DNA of 64,000 bases from an uncultured bacterium. GTDB taxonomy: Bacteria > Bacillota > Clostridia > Oscillospirales > Ruminococcaceae. Every line of letters starts with the position of its first letter. Position 1 is the stretch's first letter. This document shows, piece after piece, positions 51,537 to 59,581 of the stretch. Location: NCBI GenBank assembly GCA_934875375.1, contig CAKXHL010000003.1, positions 1-64,000 on the forward strand, given 5' to 3'. The position numbers and the translations under genes were made by a program. Under the pieces are notes generated by a model. The model was not told the DNA's origin. It worked only from the letters and a program-made list of their open reading frames with translations, and made no database searches.

Positions 51537-52217
51537 ATGAAACCATATCCGGCTTCTTTTCCAAGTACTGCTATTTTTTCCGGAATGTCCAGGGAGGAAA
51601 TAGAATCCATTCTGCACTGTTTAGGCGCCAGTCAAGAGGTTTTTCCAAAGGGCTGCGCCATTTTCCGGGCGGGTGACGAAACCGAATCTATGGGGCTTGT
51701 GCTAAGTGGAAATGTGCTGGTAATCCAAGAAGATCTCTGGGGGCACCGAAGCATTATGGATATGATAGTGCCGGGAGATTCCTTCGGCGAAATTTTCGCT
51801 GCCTCACCGGGCAGTATTCTCAATGTCAGCGTTATAGCGGACAGCGACTGTCAAATTCTTATGATGAACCTGAAACGCATTCTCTCTGTTTGTCCTTCTT
51901 CCTGTTCCCATCATAGAAAGCTGATTCAAAACCTTGTTTCCTCATTGGCGAAAAAAGCGCTGCGCTTTAATCATAAAATCACCCATATGAGCAAGCGATC
52001 TACGCGTGAAAAACTGCTTTCCTTTCTATCGGCCGAGTCCATTCAACATGGAAGTCTCTGTTTTCCCATTTCCTATAATCGTCAGCAACTGGCTGATTAT
52101 CTATGCGTAGACCGGGCAGCTATGTGCGTTGCCTTGTCAGCGCTACAAGAAGAAGGACTCATCTCTTACGAGAAAAACCGCTTTACCCTTCACATCAATG
52201 CCGCGGAAGGCCAATAG
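51537..52217 (+). CDS. Crp/Fnr family regulator (second copy, HcpR-like)
   Basis: This 226-residue protein has a sensory beta-roll (about 10-125: PGDSFGEIFAA), dimer helix and C-terminal helix-turn-helix (NRQQLADYLCVDRAAMCVAL). It shares the STREKLLSFL linker with the copy at 46.7-47.4 kb but is otherwise divergent. AAGGAG precedes the ATG at 51537. The perfect palindrome in the shared intergenic region and the divergent Fe-S protein suggest an HcpR-type heme/NO-responsive activator; the ligand is not shown. Confidence 0.83.
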   Translation: MKPYPASFPSTAIFSGMSREEIESILHCLGASQEVFPKGCAIFRAGDETESMGLVLSGNVLVIQEDLWGHRSIMDMIVPGDSFGEIFAASPGSILNVSVIADSDCQILMMNLKRILSVCPSSCSHHRKLIQNLVSSLAKKALRFNHKITHMSKRSTREKLLSFLSAESIQHGSLCFPISYNRQQLADYLCVDRAAMCVALSALQEEGLISYEKNRFTLHINAAEGQ

Positions 52218-52330
52218 AAAACCACTGGGAAGCCTTCTGACCAGAAAAGGCCTTGCGAAAAGTACAAATCCAAACAGCTATTAGATAACAAATGAATCTG
52301 ACAGATCTCGCAAAGCTGTTCAGAATATAG

Positions 52331-52368
52331 AAAAGAGTCAAAACACGAATTGCGTTCAGACTCTTTTT
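52331..52368 (+). terminator. Terminator of the second Crp/Fnr gene
   Basis: AAAAGAGTC (52331-52339) pairs with GACTCTTTT (52359-52367), with a T-run. The loop is 19 nt. Confidence 0.6.
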
Positions 52369-52413
52369 GAAAGTTACCGTCAAACTTGATATTCTCTGGC
52401 TTCAAAAAATGCC

Positions 52414-52508
52414 TCCCCAAAGAGTACCCTGCGGAAAAGTGGCAGCAACGGAAAACCGTTCTGAGGATCTTGCAGCCGGGCAGATACACAAAGTGTGCCT
52501 TTTGGGGA
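52414..52508. ncRNA. Candidate structured RNA
   Basis: Several stems are nested: TCCCCAAA/TTTGGGGA (52414-52421 with 52501-52508), AACGG-AAAA-CCGTT (52447-52460) and GGC..ACAC-AAA-GTGT..GCC (52479-52499). The stretch has no ribosome site or real reading frame, and is flanked by terminators. The strand is not certain. It is not a recognised 6S, SRP, RNase P or tmRNA on visible motifs, though such a class cannot be excluded. Confidence 0.4.
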
Positions 52509-52556
52509 AAGTAAGAAGCAACAGAGATCGTATGCGATGCGTTTTGCTGTAAAACG

Positions 52557-52593
52557 AAAAACTCTCCGCAAGTATTGTATCGCTTGCGGAGAG
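52557..52593 (-). terminator. Terminator of tRNA-Thr
   Basis: CTCTCCGCAAG/CTTGCGGAGAG (52562-52572 with 52583-52593) is followed on the minus strand by five T. Confidence 0.85.
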
Positions 52594-52594
52594 C

Positions 52595-52670
52595 TGGAGC
52601 TAGTGACGTGACTCGAACACGCGACCTGCTGATTACGAATCAGCTGCACTACCGGCTGTGCTACACTAGC
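52595..52670 (-). tRNA. tRNA-Thr (anticodon CGU)
   Basis: On the minus strand the acceptor arms GCTAGTG/CACTAGC close a cloverleaf. The anticodon arm CTGAT-TCGTAAT-CAG has loop TTCGTAA, giving CGU. The T-arm contains GTTCGAGTC, and CCA is encoded (52597-52595). Confidence 0.93.
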
Positions 52671-52855
52671 ATAAAATATTGCTATTTTTTCTATTTAGCT
52701 TGCCTCAGCCTTTTTCAGCATGAAAGCAAAAACCCCGAGCATAAAAAATCCCAATTCGCCTACAATAAAATTCCGGCGTCTTTTTCTTTTTTCAAACGAT
52801 GATATAAAACAAGGAAAAAGAAGGTTCTTTTTTTGCTACAGCCAAATCATTATTA

Positions 52856-52884
52856 ATTATATATGTTCTGCCCCACTTCGTCAA
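52856..52884 (-). promoter_or_regulatory. Promoter toward tRNA-Thr; 52671-53003 otherwise gene-free
   Basis: TTGACG (52884-52879), 17 nt, TATAAT (52861-52856) on the minus strand. It would yield a 180-nt leader before the tRNA, or a separate short RNA. The rest of the spacer holds no supported gene. Confidence 0.7.
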
Positions 52885-53003
52885 GTCGAACTGTGAAAAA
52901 AACGGCAAAAATAGAAAGCTATTTTTATCAAAAGGAAAAAAGGCGTGCATTTCTATGTGGTTTGTAGTAAAATAGGAAAAGAAAAAAAAGGAGAAGGGAA
53001 ATC

Positions 53004-53951
53004 ATGGCTTACCAAAAAATCAATCGGCGCCGGAAGTATACAAAAAAGAAACAGTATCCTTTGGCGACCGCTTTTATCACGATTATATTTTGCATCGGTC
53101 TTTCGCTGGGGCTGGCGGCCCTTTGGCAAAATCACAGCAAAAATTTGACCGAATCTTCTGAAAGCAAATCCTCTATGGCAGAACCACTCTCCTCTTCACA
53201 ACCACAAAGTCAAAGCGAGTCTTCTGCTTCTGCTTCCGATTCCTCTTCGAGCGAGTCCAAAGCGGCAGAATATGACTATTCCCAGCCGGTTCCGGAAAGC
53301 GAAAGAGTCACTTCTGCTTATTTTGATGATGCCCTGTTCGTGGGAGATTCGATTACTGCTGGAATTCAGTCCTACGCGCTGATGAAAAACGCTTCTGTCG
53401 TGGCGTTTACCGGTATTAATACCGACACCATTATGACAAGGGAAGTCATCCGCAATGATGCAGGAGAACTGGAAACCATGCCCCAAGCTATCAGCCGTTA
53501 TCCGGATGCCAAAAAAATATATGTCATGCTAGGCGCCAATGGGATTGCTTGGATCGGCAAAGATAGCTTTGTAGAAAATTATGGCATTTTTCTCGATACG
53601 ATTCGTCAACAGCATCCGAATGCAGATATCTATGTGCAATCCATTCTTCCTGTAACTGCCAGCAAAGAGCAGAGCGATCCTCAATTTGCCAACAGCAAAA
53701 TTCAGGAATATAATGCTGCATTGTTGAACATGGCGCAGGAAAAGAAATATTATTATCTCAACGTGGCAGAAGCTTTTGCCGATGAAAACGGTTGCCTGCC
53801 GGAAGAGGCAAGCCCAACAGACGGCATGCATTTTGGTCCTAAATATTATGAGGTCTGGTTTGAATATCTAAAAAAACACGTAGCCAATTCGGACAGCATC
53901 ACAAATGATGATGCGGCGGAAAAGGGGAGCTCCTCTTTCCCAGCCGCTTGA
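53004..53951 (+). CDS. SGNH/GDSL hydrolase, membrane-anchored
   Basis: This 315-residue protein has a basic N-terminus, one membrane segment at about 22-43 and a Ser-rich linker (about 48-88). The SGNH hydrolase domain follows, with the catalytic FVGDSITAG, LGANGIAW and the Asp/His pair PTDGMHFGP. It probably de-acetylates or de-esterifies a surface polysaccharide. AAAAGGAG precedes the ATG. It begins a four-gene run with the lipoprotein, membrane protein and EamA transporter. Confidence 0.88.
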   Translation: MAYQKINRRRKYTKKKQYPLATAFITIIFCIGLSLGLAALWQNHSKNLTESSESKSSMAEPLSSSQPQSQSESSASASDSSSSESKAAEYDYSQPVPESERVTSAYFDDALFVGDSITAGIQSYALMKNASVVAFTGINTDTIMTREVIRNDAGELETMPQAISRYPDAKKIYVMLGANGIAWIGKDSFVENYGIFLDTIRQQHPNADIYVQSILPVTASKEQSDPQFANSKIQEYNAALLNMAQEKKYYYLNVAEAFADENGCLPEEASPTDGMHFGPKYYEVWFEYLKKHVANSDSITNDDAAEKGSSSFPAA

Positions 53952-53993
53952 TGCAACCAAATGATAAAACAAATCAATCATGGAGGAATAAAA

Positions 53994-54467
53994 ATGAAAA
54001 CAAAAGTATTGTCTATTGTATGTGCGTTTGTCTTTTTGTTGACCCTGACCGCCTGCGGCGGCTCCAGCAGTGAAGTGCAGAAATCTGCATCTGAAATTGC
54101 CGATGCGATTTATAACACCCAAACTTTTCAAGATACGCTCAATGCGATTGATGCCGACATGCTTGGCGACTATTACCGTATCGACGCGGCAGATCTCTCA
54201 GATTCCAAAGTTTATGTCAGTGGTTCTTTTTCCACCGCTGAAGAAATCGCCGTATTCCAAGCATCGTCTTCCGACGCAGTAGAAAATATCAAAAAGGCCA
54301 TTGATACCCGCCTGGAAGATTTAAAACTGGCATTTGAAAATTATGTTCCCGGCGAGATGACAAAAATCAATAACCCTGTGCTGGTTACCAAAGGTACGAC
54401 GGTGGTTCTTGTTCTGGCCGACGACACGGCCTCTGTCTCTGATCAGATAAACGAATTGCTGAAATAA
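53994..54467 (+). CDS. DUF4358 lipoprotein
   Basis: This 157-residue protein has a lipoprotein signal ending LTAC (Cys21), then a Ser-rich linker and the DUF4358 domain (ASEIADAIYNTQTF, KVYVSGSFSTAEEIAVF, AIDTRLEDLKLAFENY). Function is unknown; DUF4358 genes often neighbour SGNH hydrolase or PBP genes. GGAGG precedes the ATG at 53994. Confidence 0.85.
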   Translation: MKTKVLSIVCAFVFLLTLTACGGSSSEVQKSASEIADAIYNTQTFQDTLNAIDADMLGDYYRIDAADLSDSKVYVSGSFSTAEEIAVFQASSSDAVENIKKAIDTRLEDLKLAFENYVPGEMTKINNPVLVTKGTTVVLVLADDTASVSDQINELLK

Positions 54468-54485
54468 AAAAGAAAGGGGATTTTT

Positions 54486-54839
54486 ATGTCCGTTGAATGC
54501 TGGGTCATTATCGTTCTGATTCTTGCAATGGCAGTTATTATCATGCGGCGCGGCACACCAAGACAAGGAGTCTCGATTTTGCCCCTGGCGCTGGTCCCCT
54601 TTGGATATTTAATCGCAGGTCCCATTTCCCGCTGGTTGGACGGATTTTTCCCTTCGATCAGTTCCGATTTGTTCCGTGTGTCTTTTACCCTAATTGCCTT
54701 GGTCTTTGCCTGTGTTTTGTTTGGCATGCTTGCAGGGAACATGGGTGGAAAGGCAACTCGCCGGGTCTATATGTTTCTTTGCGGCGGTTTCAGCGTGATT
54801 TTATCCATCGTACTGATTCATTCGATTCGTCCATTTTAA
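54486..54839 (+). CDS. Small membrane protein, unrecognised
   Basis: This 117-residue protein has three to four hydrophobic segments (about 4-20, 30-46, 65-85, 93-112) and short basic loops (MRRGTPRQG, KATRRVY). No family is recognised. AAAGGGG precedes the ATG; 18 nt behind the DUF4358 lipoprotein, so co-transcribed. It could be a membrane partner of that lipoprotein. Confidence 0.7.
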   Translation: MSVECWVIIVLILAMAVIIMRRGTPRQGVSILPLALVPFGYLIAGPISRWLDGFFPSISSDLFRVSFTLIALVFACVLFGMLAGNMGGKATRRVYMFLCGGFSVILSIVLIHSIRPF

Positions 54840-54866
54840 TCAGCCGTCAGGCGGGGAATGGTTTTT

Positions 54867-55787
54867 ATGAAATTCGATATGACAAAAAACAGAACAACGA
54901 TGACCGGCGCTTTATTGTTGGCATCGGTAATTTGGGGATCCGGCGCAGTTTTCATGCAAGTATGTATTGACGGCGGAATCGAAACCGGACTGCAAATGTT
55001 TTTCCGTTTCTGGATCGGAGCTCTATGTCTGGGAGGCCTGGTACATAAAAAACTGCGCCAGATCAATCGTCGACTTCTTTTATGCGGAGCCCTTTGCGGG
55101 ACTTTACTGTTTTTTTCCTTTTTTATTTTAACCCTTGGCCTGGAATTTACGACGCCAGCCAACAGCGCTTTTCTCTCCGCCAGTTCCGTTATGCTGGTTC
55201 CGTTTATCAGCTGGATTATGCTGAAAATACGGCCGGAACGAAAGGTTTTTATCGGTTGCTTTTTGTGCCTTTTGGGCGTGGCCGTTCTCTCCTTACAGTT
55301 GGGTAGCGGCATTTATTTTACAATGGGAGACAGTCTTACCCTTTTGAGCGCTGTTTTTTTCTCTTTTTACACCTGCACTGTGGCAAAGGTTTCCGGCGGA
55401 CTGGATGCTTCTCTTTTTACCTTTGTTCAATTGCTGGCAACGGCGATCTGGTCAACCATTACTTTGCCCATCAGCGGGGCTGATTTTTCGGTAATCGGGC
55501 AAAATTGGCTTTCTTTCGGCGCCGTTGTCTTTTTGGGATTGTTCAATACAGGGTTATGCTACCTGATTCAGATGGTTGCGCAGAAAAGTCTGCCGCCAAC
55601 CCGTGTTTCACTGATCCTCAGTTCAGAGTCGCTGTTTGGAGCCGTATTTTCCGTTCTCGCCGGATACGATCCTTTTTCAATCCGATTGGTGGTAGGCGGC
55701 GGTATCATGGTGTTTTCGATCCTCCTGGTCGAAACCAATTTGTTTGGCTCCCACAGCAAAAAACAAATTGCTGCACATGTTGAATAA
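54867..55787 (+). CDS. EamA/DMT family transporter
   Basis: This 306-residue protein has ten membrane segments in two EamA repeats (GALLLASVIWGSGAVFMQ near 15; LILSSESLFGAVFSVLAGYD near 255). The substrate is unknown, with metabolite export common. The ATG at 54867 has GGGG about 11 nt upstream; a start three codons earlier is possible. Confidence 0.9.
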   Translation: MKFDMTKNRTTMTGALLLASVIWGSGAVFMQVCIDGGIETGLQMFFRFWIGALCLGGLVHKKLRQINRRLLLCGALCGTLLFFSFFILTLGLEFTTPANSAFLSASSVMLVPFISWIMLKIRPERKVFIGCFLCLLGVAVLSLQLGSGIYFTMGDSLTLLSAVFFSFYTCTVAKVSGGLDASLFTFVQLLATAIWSTITLPISGADFSVIGQNWLSFGAVVFLGLFNTGLCYLIQMVAQKSLPPTRVSLILSSESLFGAVFSVLAGYDPFSIRLVVGGGIMVFSILLVETNLFGSHSKKQIAAHVE

Positions 55788-55824
55788 TCTCACCCTAAAA
55801 CCGTTCCGATGAATAATCCTCTTT

Positions 55825-55914
55825 TTAGCTTTCCTTATCCAAACGATTTGGTGCGATGGGCAAACCTGTGTTGTCTGTGGGTGAGTATCTGCCGCTGATG
55901 TTATATGATTTCAC
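55825..55914 (-). CDS. Candidate 29-residue small protein
   Basis: On the minus strand AAAAGGAGG precedes a GTG at 55914 by 4 nt and opens MKSYNISGRYSPTDNTGLPI to ...NRLDKES, stop. It is the only small frame with a strong ribosome site in the 0.5-kb spacer, and a palindrome lies just upstream. No family is recognised; confidence is low. Confidence 0.35.
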   Translation of the reverse strand: MKSYNISGRYSPTDNTGLPIAPNRLDKES

Positions 55915-55936
55915 TCTCCCTCCTTTTAAACTTCGG

Positions 55937-55954
55937 GAATTCCAATTGGAATTC
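55937..55954. promoter_or_regulatory. Perfect 18-bp palindrome (possible operator)
   Basis: GAATTCCAATTGGAATTC reads the same on both strands. It is centred 32 nt ahead of the candidate small minus-strand gene, overlapping a TAGAAT that could be its -10. Confidence 0.45.
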
Positions 55955-56000
55955 TAAAAAAGCAATCGGTTTTGAAAAGCAAACGTCTATAAGAACCAAT

Positions 56001-56043
56001 ATGAAAAATCTCGCCTGTTAGTTTCCGAGGCGGGATTTTTCAT
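56001..56043 (+). terminator. Hairpin terminator behind the EamA gene
   Basis: ATGAAAAATCTCGCCT (56001-56016) pairs with AGGCGGGATTTTTCAT (56028-56043), one G-U pair. It is 214 nt behind the stop, with a T-run inside the stem. Confidence 0.5.
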
Positions 56044-56169
56044 ATTCTGCTTTTTGTTGGTGGAATCTTTACTTTAGCGTGTCGTGATCTTCTATAACTG
56101 CATCGGAGCCTTTGAGGTGCCGGATTGCCGGCCCCCCCCGAGTGGGACATCCTGATAGAAACGAGAAAA

Positions 56170-56190
56170 GGCGTAGCATTAAGCTACGCC
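56170..56190 (-). repeat. Perfect 8-bp hairpin
   Basis: GGCGTAGC-ATTAA-GCTACGCC; on the minus strand TTTTCTC follows. Possibly a backup terminator of the tRNA operon. Confidence 0.45.
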
Positions 56191-56218
56191 CCGGCACAAA
56201 TCGCTGTATGAACTTTGA

Positions 56219-56279
56219 AAAAATAAAAATGCGGAGTGTCTGTTACAGGATACTCAAATCCTATAAGGACACTCCGCAT
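56219..56279 (-). terminator. Terminator of the tRNA-Gln/Pro operon
   Basis: A 12-bp outer stem (56229-56240 with 56268-56279) and inner AGGAT/ATCCT, followed on the minus strand by TTTTTATTTTTT. Confidence 0.85.
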
Positions 56280-56355
56280 GGTCGGAGTGGCGGGACTTGA
56301 ACCCGCGGCCTCTTGGTCCCGAACCAAGCACGCTACCAAACTGCGCTACACCCCG
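56279..56355 (-). tRNA. tRNA-Pro (anticodon CGG)
   Basis: Acceptor CGGGGTG/CACTCCG, anticodon arm CTTGG-TTCGGGA-CCAAG with CGG at 34-36, T-arm GGTTCAAGTCC, and CCA encoded at 56281-56279. Confidence 0.95.
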
Positions 56356-56360
56356 AAGAC

Positions 56361-56390
56361 GAAAATATCCAGCCAAGGCCGGATATTTTC
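56361..56390 (-). repeat. Hairpin between the two tRNAs
   Basis: Perfect GAAAATATCC/GGATATTTTC arms (56361-56370 and 56381-56390) around a 10-nt loop, likely an RNase processing site or attenuator between the tRNAs. Confidence 0.65.
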
Positions 56391-56394
56391 TCTA

Positions 56395-56468
56395 TGGCTG
56401 CCCGACTAGGATTCGAACCCAGACAAACAGAGTCAGAGTCTGTCGTGCTACCTTTACACAATCGGGCA
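56395..56468 (-). tRNA. tRNA-Gln (anticodon CUG)
   Basis: Acceptor TGCCCGA/TCGGGCA, anticodon arm ACAGA-CTCTGAC-TCTGT with CTG, T-arm GGGTTCGAATCC, CCA encoded at 56397-56395. Confidence 0.95.
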
Positions 56469-56482
56469 ATGTGACCTTTATT

Positions 56483-56510
56483 ATTATACCTTTTTTCACC
56501 CGTTTGTCAA
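56483..56510 (-). promoter_or_regulatory. Promoter of the tRNA-Gln/Pro operon
   Basis: TTGACA (56510-56505), 16 nt, TATAAT (56488-56483) on the minus strand, 15 nt before the tRNA-Gln 5' end. Confidence 0.88.
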
Positions 56511-56544
56511 TAGCATTTCAAAAGTTTTTCTTCTCTTTCCACTA

Positions 56545-56573
56545 TTCCCTTTTGTAATATTTTGTTGTATAAT
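56545..56573 (+). promoter_or_regulatory. Possible promoter of thioredoxin
   Basis: TATAAT at 56568-56573 with a weak -35 TTCCCT 17 nt upstream. Confidence 0.5.
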
Positions 56574-56616
56574 GAAAAAAATAAGTCTAAGATTTTTTAT
56601 CAAAGGAGGATTTTCA

Positions 56617-56937
56617 ATGGCAACTGTTCATTTTAACAAAGAAAGCTTTCAGAATGAAGTTTTGAATAAAAAGGGACTGGCTCTTGTTGACTTTTGGGCT
56701 ACTTGGTGTGGTCCCTGCCGTATGCTCAGCCCGGTCATCGACGAATTGGCCGGTGAACTGGAGGGCTCTGTTCTGGTTGGAAAGGTAAATGTCGATGAAG
56801 AAGAGGAGTTGGCTCGTCAATACCGCGTTATGAGCATTCCGACTATTTATATTTTCAAAGATGGAGAACCTGTTAACCGTATTGTTGGCGCTGTTCCGAA
56901 AGAAAAAATTCTGGAGGCGCTGAACGCAGCGAAATAG
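56617..56937 (+). CDS. trxA: Thioredoxin
   Basis: This 106-residue protein has the active site WCGPC (Cys31, Cys34) and the cis-Pro segment MSIPTIYIF. It is the general cytoplasmic disulfide reductant. AAAGGAGG precedes the ATG at 56617; the frame is open 15 codons further but has no site. It is followed at once by a terminator. Confidence 0.96.
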   Translation: MATVHFNKESFQNEVLNKKGLALVDFWATWCGPCRMLSPVIDELAGELEGSVLVGKVNVDEEEELARQYRVMSIPTIYIFKDGEPVNRIVGAVPKEKILEALNAAK

Positions 56938-56946
56938 CCGTTTGGG

Positions 56947-56975
56947 AAGAGCCCGCCATAGCGGGCTCTTTTTTA
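56947..56975 (+). terminator. Terminator of thioredoxin
   Basis: AGAGCCCGC-CATA-GCGGGCTCT with a six-T run. Confidence 0.92.
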
Positions 56976-57034
56976 GTCATTTGATTTTCCGACTAAAACA
57001 ACACATCGGATCGACCGATTTTAAGGAGAAAAAT

Positions 57035-57838
57035 ATGAGTTCATTTGCCTTAAAAATAACAGCCCTCATTTTGATGCTGCTAGACCATATTTACCAATTT
57101 CTGAACTTTACCAGCGTCATTCCCATTTGGTTTACCTGGTTGGGCCGTCTTTCCGCGCCGATTTTTTATTTTTGCATGGCGCAGGGACTTACTTATACGC
57201 ACAGCCGTAAAGCTTATCTGCTACGAATGTATTTATTTTCTATTGCTATGTCCATCGGCAATCTGACATTGACAACTTTGCTGCCCAATGCGCCGTCCGG
57301 CGGAATCCCAAACAATATTTTTGCCTCCCTTTTACTGGGTGCGGCAATTATTGTTTGCATGGAAGAAATAGCAAAAGACCGGCAAAAAGGCCAGCTGATT
57401 TGGATGTACTTCATCGGTATTGAACTGGCAGGCTTTTTTATCGGCGATATGCTAACGCGTACCGGACAAACTGCAGCCGCCCAAATCCTGCAAATTTTCG
57501 TTCCCACTCCTCTGACCGTAGAAGGCGGCATCTTTTTTGTTATATTGGGTCCTCTTTTTTACTATTTCCGTCTTTCCAAAAAGAAAATGGCGGCTATGTA
57601 CCTGGTTTTCTCTCTCGGATTGTGCTTATCTTCTTCTATCGCGTGGTATGCCTTAGGCATGTCTGCCTGGGATGCTTTCTTTGGTATTCAATATCAGTGG
57701 ATGATGGTTTTCGCTCTGCCAATTTTATGGTCTTACAACGGTAAAAAGGGGAAATTTTCCTTTAAATATCTATTTTATCTGTTTTATCCTCTGCACATTT
57801 GGGCCTTGTATATGCTCAGCACACAATTACCACAATAA
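57035..57838 (+). CDS. TraX family membrane protein
   Basis: This 267-residue protein has about eight membrane helices and the TraX motifs MLLDHIYQFL near residue 20, GRLSAPIFYFCMAQG and late FYLFYPLHIWALYML. TraX acetylates F pilin in plasmids; chromosomal copies in Firmicutes are likely surface-glycan acyltransferases (inferred). AAGGAG precedes the ATG at 57035. It is transcribed alone. Confidence 0.88.
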   Translation: MSSFALKITALILMLLDHIYQFLNFTSVIPIWFTWLGRLSAPIFYFCMAQGLTYTHSRKAYLLRMYLFSIAMSIGNLTLTTLLPNAPSGGIPNNIFASLLLGAAIIVCMEEIAKDRQKGQLIWMYFIGIELAGFFIGDMLTRTGQTAAAQILQIFVPTPLTVEGGIFFVILGPLFYYFRLSKKKMAAMYLVFSLGLCLSSSIAWYALGMSAWDAFFGIQYQWMMVFALPILWSYNGKKGKFSFKYLFYLFYPLHIWALYMLSTQLPQ

Positions 57839-57886
57839 CATCAAAAACAGGCGAATTTTGTAAAATCTCCGCCTGCTTTTGATGTT
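57837..57886. terminator. Shared terminator of TraX and glutaminase
   Basis: A 17-bp stem AACATCAAAAACAGGCG/CGCCTGCTTTTGATGTT (57837-57853 with 57870-57886, one mismatch) lies between the convergent genes. Confidence 0.82.
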
Positions 57887-57903
57887 ATTCATCTGATTAC
57901 AGT

Positions 57904-58821
57904 TTAAAAAATACTGAGGTATAATCTTTTGCTTAAAATTTCTAACGCCCGGATTCCCGCAATACTGTTTCCCTTTTCATCCAGAGCCGGTGAAAATATT
58001 CCTATGCCCATACGGGTTGGAACCACGGCCATAATTCCGCCTCCAACGCCGCTTTTGGCTGGTACACCAACCTTTACCGCAAAATCTCCTGACCCATCAT
58101 ACATCCCGCAGGTCATCAAAATTGCATTGACGTAACTGGCATATTCCGACGGAAAAATTCGTTCACCGGTCATTGGCTGCCGACCATGATTTGCCAATAC
58201 AAAACCGATGTGTGCAAGGTCGGCGCAATCGACACGAATGGAACAAGCCCGAAAATAGCAGTCCAGTACTTCCTCCACATCGTCTTGTATCATTCCGTAA
58301 GTTTTTAACAAATAGGCCAGCGCCCGATTTTTATTGCCGCTCTTTTTTTCAGACAGGTAAACATCTTCGGCCAGGCAAATTTCGTCATTTCCTGCCAATA
58401 GACGCGTTAGATTCAGCAGACGCTCAAACTTTTCGGCATAGCTGCCGCCGCGGATCATGGTACACATGGCGATCGCCCCCATGTTCACCATCGGATTAAT
58501 ATGTTCACTAAGCAGAGTTTGCTCTGTGTAATTGATGGCATCAAAAGGCTTTCCTGTCGCCTCTACCCCTACCCGGGAACGAACATAATCAACACCGTTA
58601 TCCAGTAGCGCCTGCAAAAGCAAAATTGGCTTTACAATACTTTGAATCGTAAAATATTGATGATAATCACCTGCACGGCTGATCCTTCCATCGCTGGATA
58701 CCATGTAGATACCCAAGCTGCGTGGATCGGCTTTTGCCAGTTCCGGAATATAGTCCGCAAGGGTTCCCTGAGCCGTAAACGGCGCGCATTCTCTTAGAAT
58801 TTCTTCCAAAAGTTCGTCCAT
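57904..58821 (-). CDS. glsA: Glutaminase
   Basis: This 305-residue serine-dependent beta-lactamase-fold glutaminase hydrolyses glutamine to glutamate and ammonia. The Ser61-x-x-Lys64 catalytic pair is visible in FTIQSIVKPI, with NPMVNMGAIA and a C-terminal PAKSGVGGGIMAVVP. It is full length with no signal peptide. The ATG has GGTGATGG about 5 nt upstream. Confidence 0.95.
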   Translation of the reverse strand: MDELLEEILRECAPFTAQGTLADYIPELAKADPRSLGIYMVSSDGRISRAGDYHQYFTIQSIVKPILLLQALLDNGVDYVRSRVGVEATGKPFDAINYTEQTLLSEHINPMVNMGAIAMCTMIRGGSYAEKFERLLNLTRLLAGNDEICLAEDVYLSEKKSGNKNRALAYLLKTYGMIQDDVEEVLDCYFRACSIRVDCADLAHIGFVLANHGRQPMTGERIFPSEYASYVNAILMTCGMYDGSGDFAVKVGVPAKSGVGGGIMAVVPTRMGIGIFSPALDEKGNSIAGIRALEILSKRLYLSIF

Positions 58822-58917
58822 TGTCCATCACCTTTTCTCTGTTTACGGCTAGAATAACAATCTCTGAGAAAAATGTCAAGGCGTCGCTTTTCACCAGAAA
58901 TTCTGCAAAACGAATGG

Positions 58918-59580
58918 CTATAACAGCAATTCCCGCAGGTGCAACAAAATCTTTTTTTCTCTGCGTGATACCTGCACCTGCGTCATACCCAAAACCGCTG
59001 CCGTTTCCACCTGCGTCTTCCCTTTAAAATAACGCAACCGAATCAGCATCTGATCCTTTTCCTCCAAAAGTGCTAATACCTGTCGCAGGGAAATACTGTC
59101 TGCCAATTCTTCTTCCGGCGATTCTACCGGCAGGTCAATTTGAGGAGCTCCCTCTTCATCGCTGCCGGTTAACGACAGGGCTGGTGCTGCTGCGGAAAGA
59201 GCTTCTACAACAGACGAGACTTCCAGCCCCAGCGAATCTGCCAGCTCACTGATGGTAGGCTCCCGGCCCAATTCTACCGAAAGCCGTTCTTTGGTCCGCA
59301 TCGTTTTCAGCGATAGTTCCTTGAGTGTCCGCGATACTTTAATCGTTCCTCCATCTCGAAACAAACGGCGCATTTCTCCTAGAATCACTGGCACCGCATA
59401 AGTGGAAAACCGAACGCCCCGTTCCCGGTCAAAAGCATCTGTTGCTTTGATCAGCCCCATGCATCCCGCCTGAAACAGATCCTCATACTCAATACCCCGT
59501 CCCTTAAATTTATGCGCACAGGCATGGACCAGCCCCATATTCTGTTGGATGATCTCATCTCGATCGGCAGTGATCGGCAT
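58918..59580 (-). CDS. sigF: RNA polymerase sporulation sigma factor SigF
   Basis: This 220-residue sigma-70 family protein (regions 2 to 4) has GLVHACAHKFKGRGIEYEDLFQ, FSTYAVPVILGEMRR and a C-terminal MTQVQVSRREKKIL recognition helix. Order after spoIIAA and spoIIAB identifies it as SigF, the forespore sigma factor. AAAGGAG precedes the ATG. Confidence 0.95.
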   Translation of the reverse strand: MPITADRDEIIQQNMGLVHACAHKFKGRGIEYEDLFQAGCMGLIKATDAFDRERGVRFSTYAVPVILGEMRRLFRDGGTIKVSRTLKELSLKTMRTKERLSVELGREPTISELADSLGLEVSSVVEALSAAAPALSLTGSDEEGAPQIDLPVESPEEELADSISLRQVLALLEEKDQMLIRLRYFKGKTQVETAAVLGMTQVQVSRREKKILLHLRELLL

Positions 59581-59581
59581 T

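Noticed and set aside
52380..52649. 89-codon minus-strand frame over tRNA-Thr and the RNA-like stretch
   Set aside because: Runs through a tRNA and its terminator; a non-coding RNA is more plausible.
56112..56300. 62-codon plus-strand frame before the tRNAs
   Set aside because: Covers two hairpins and the tRNA-Pro 3' end; no ribosome site.
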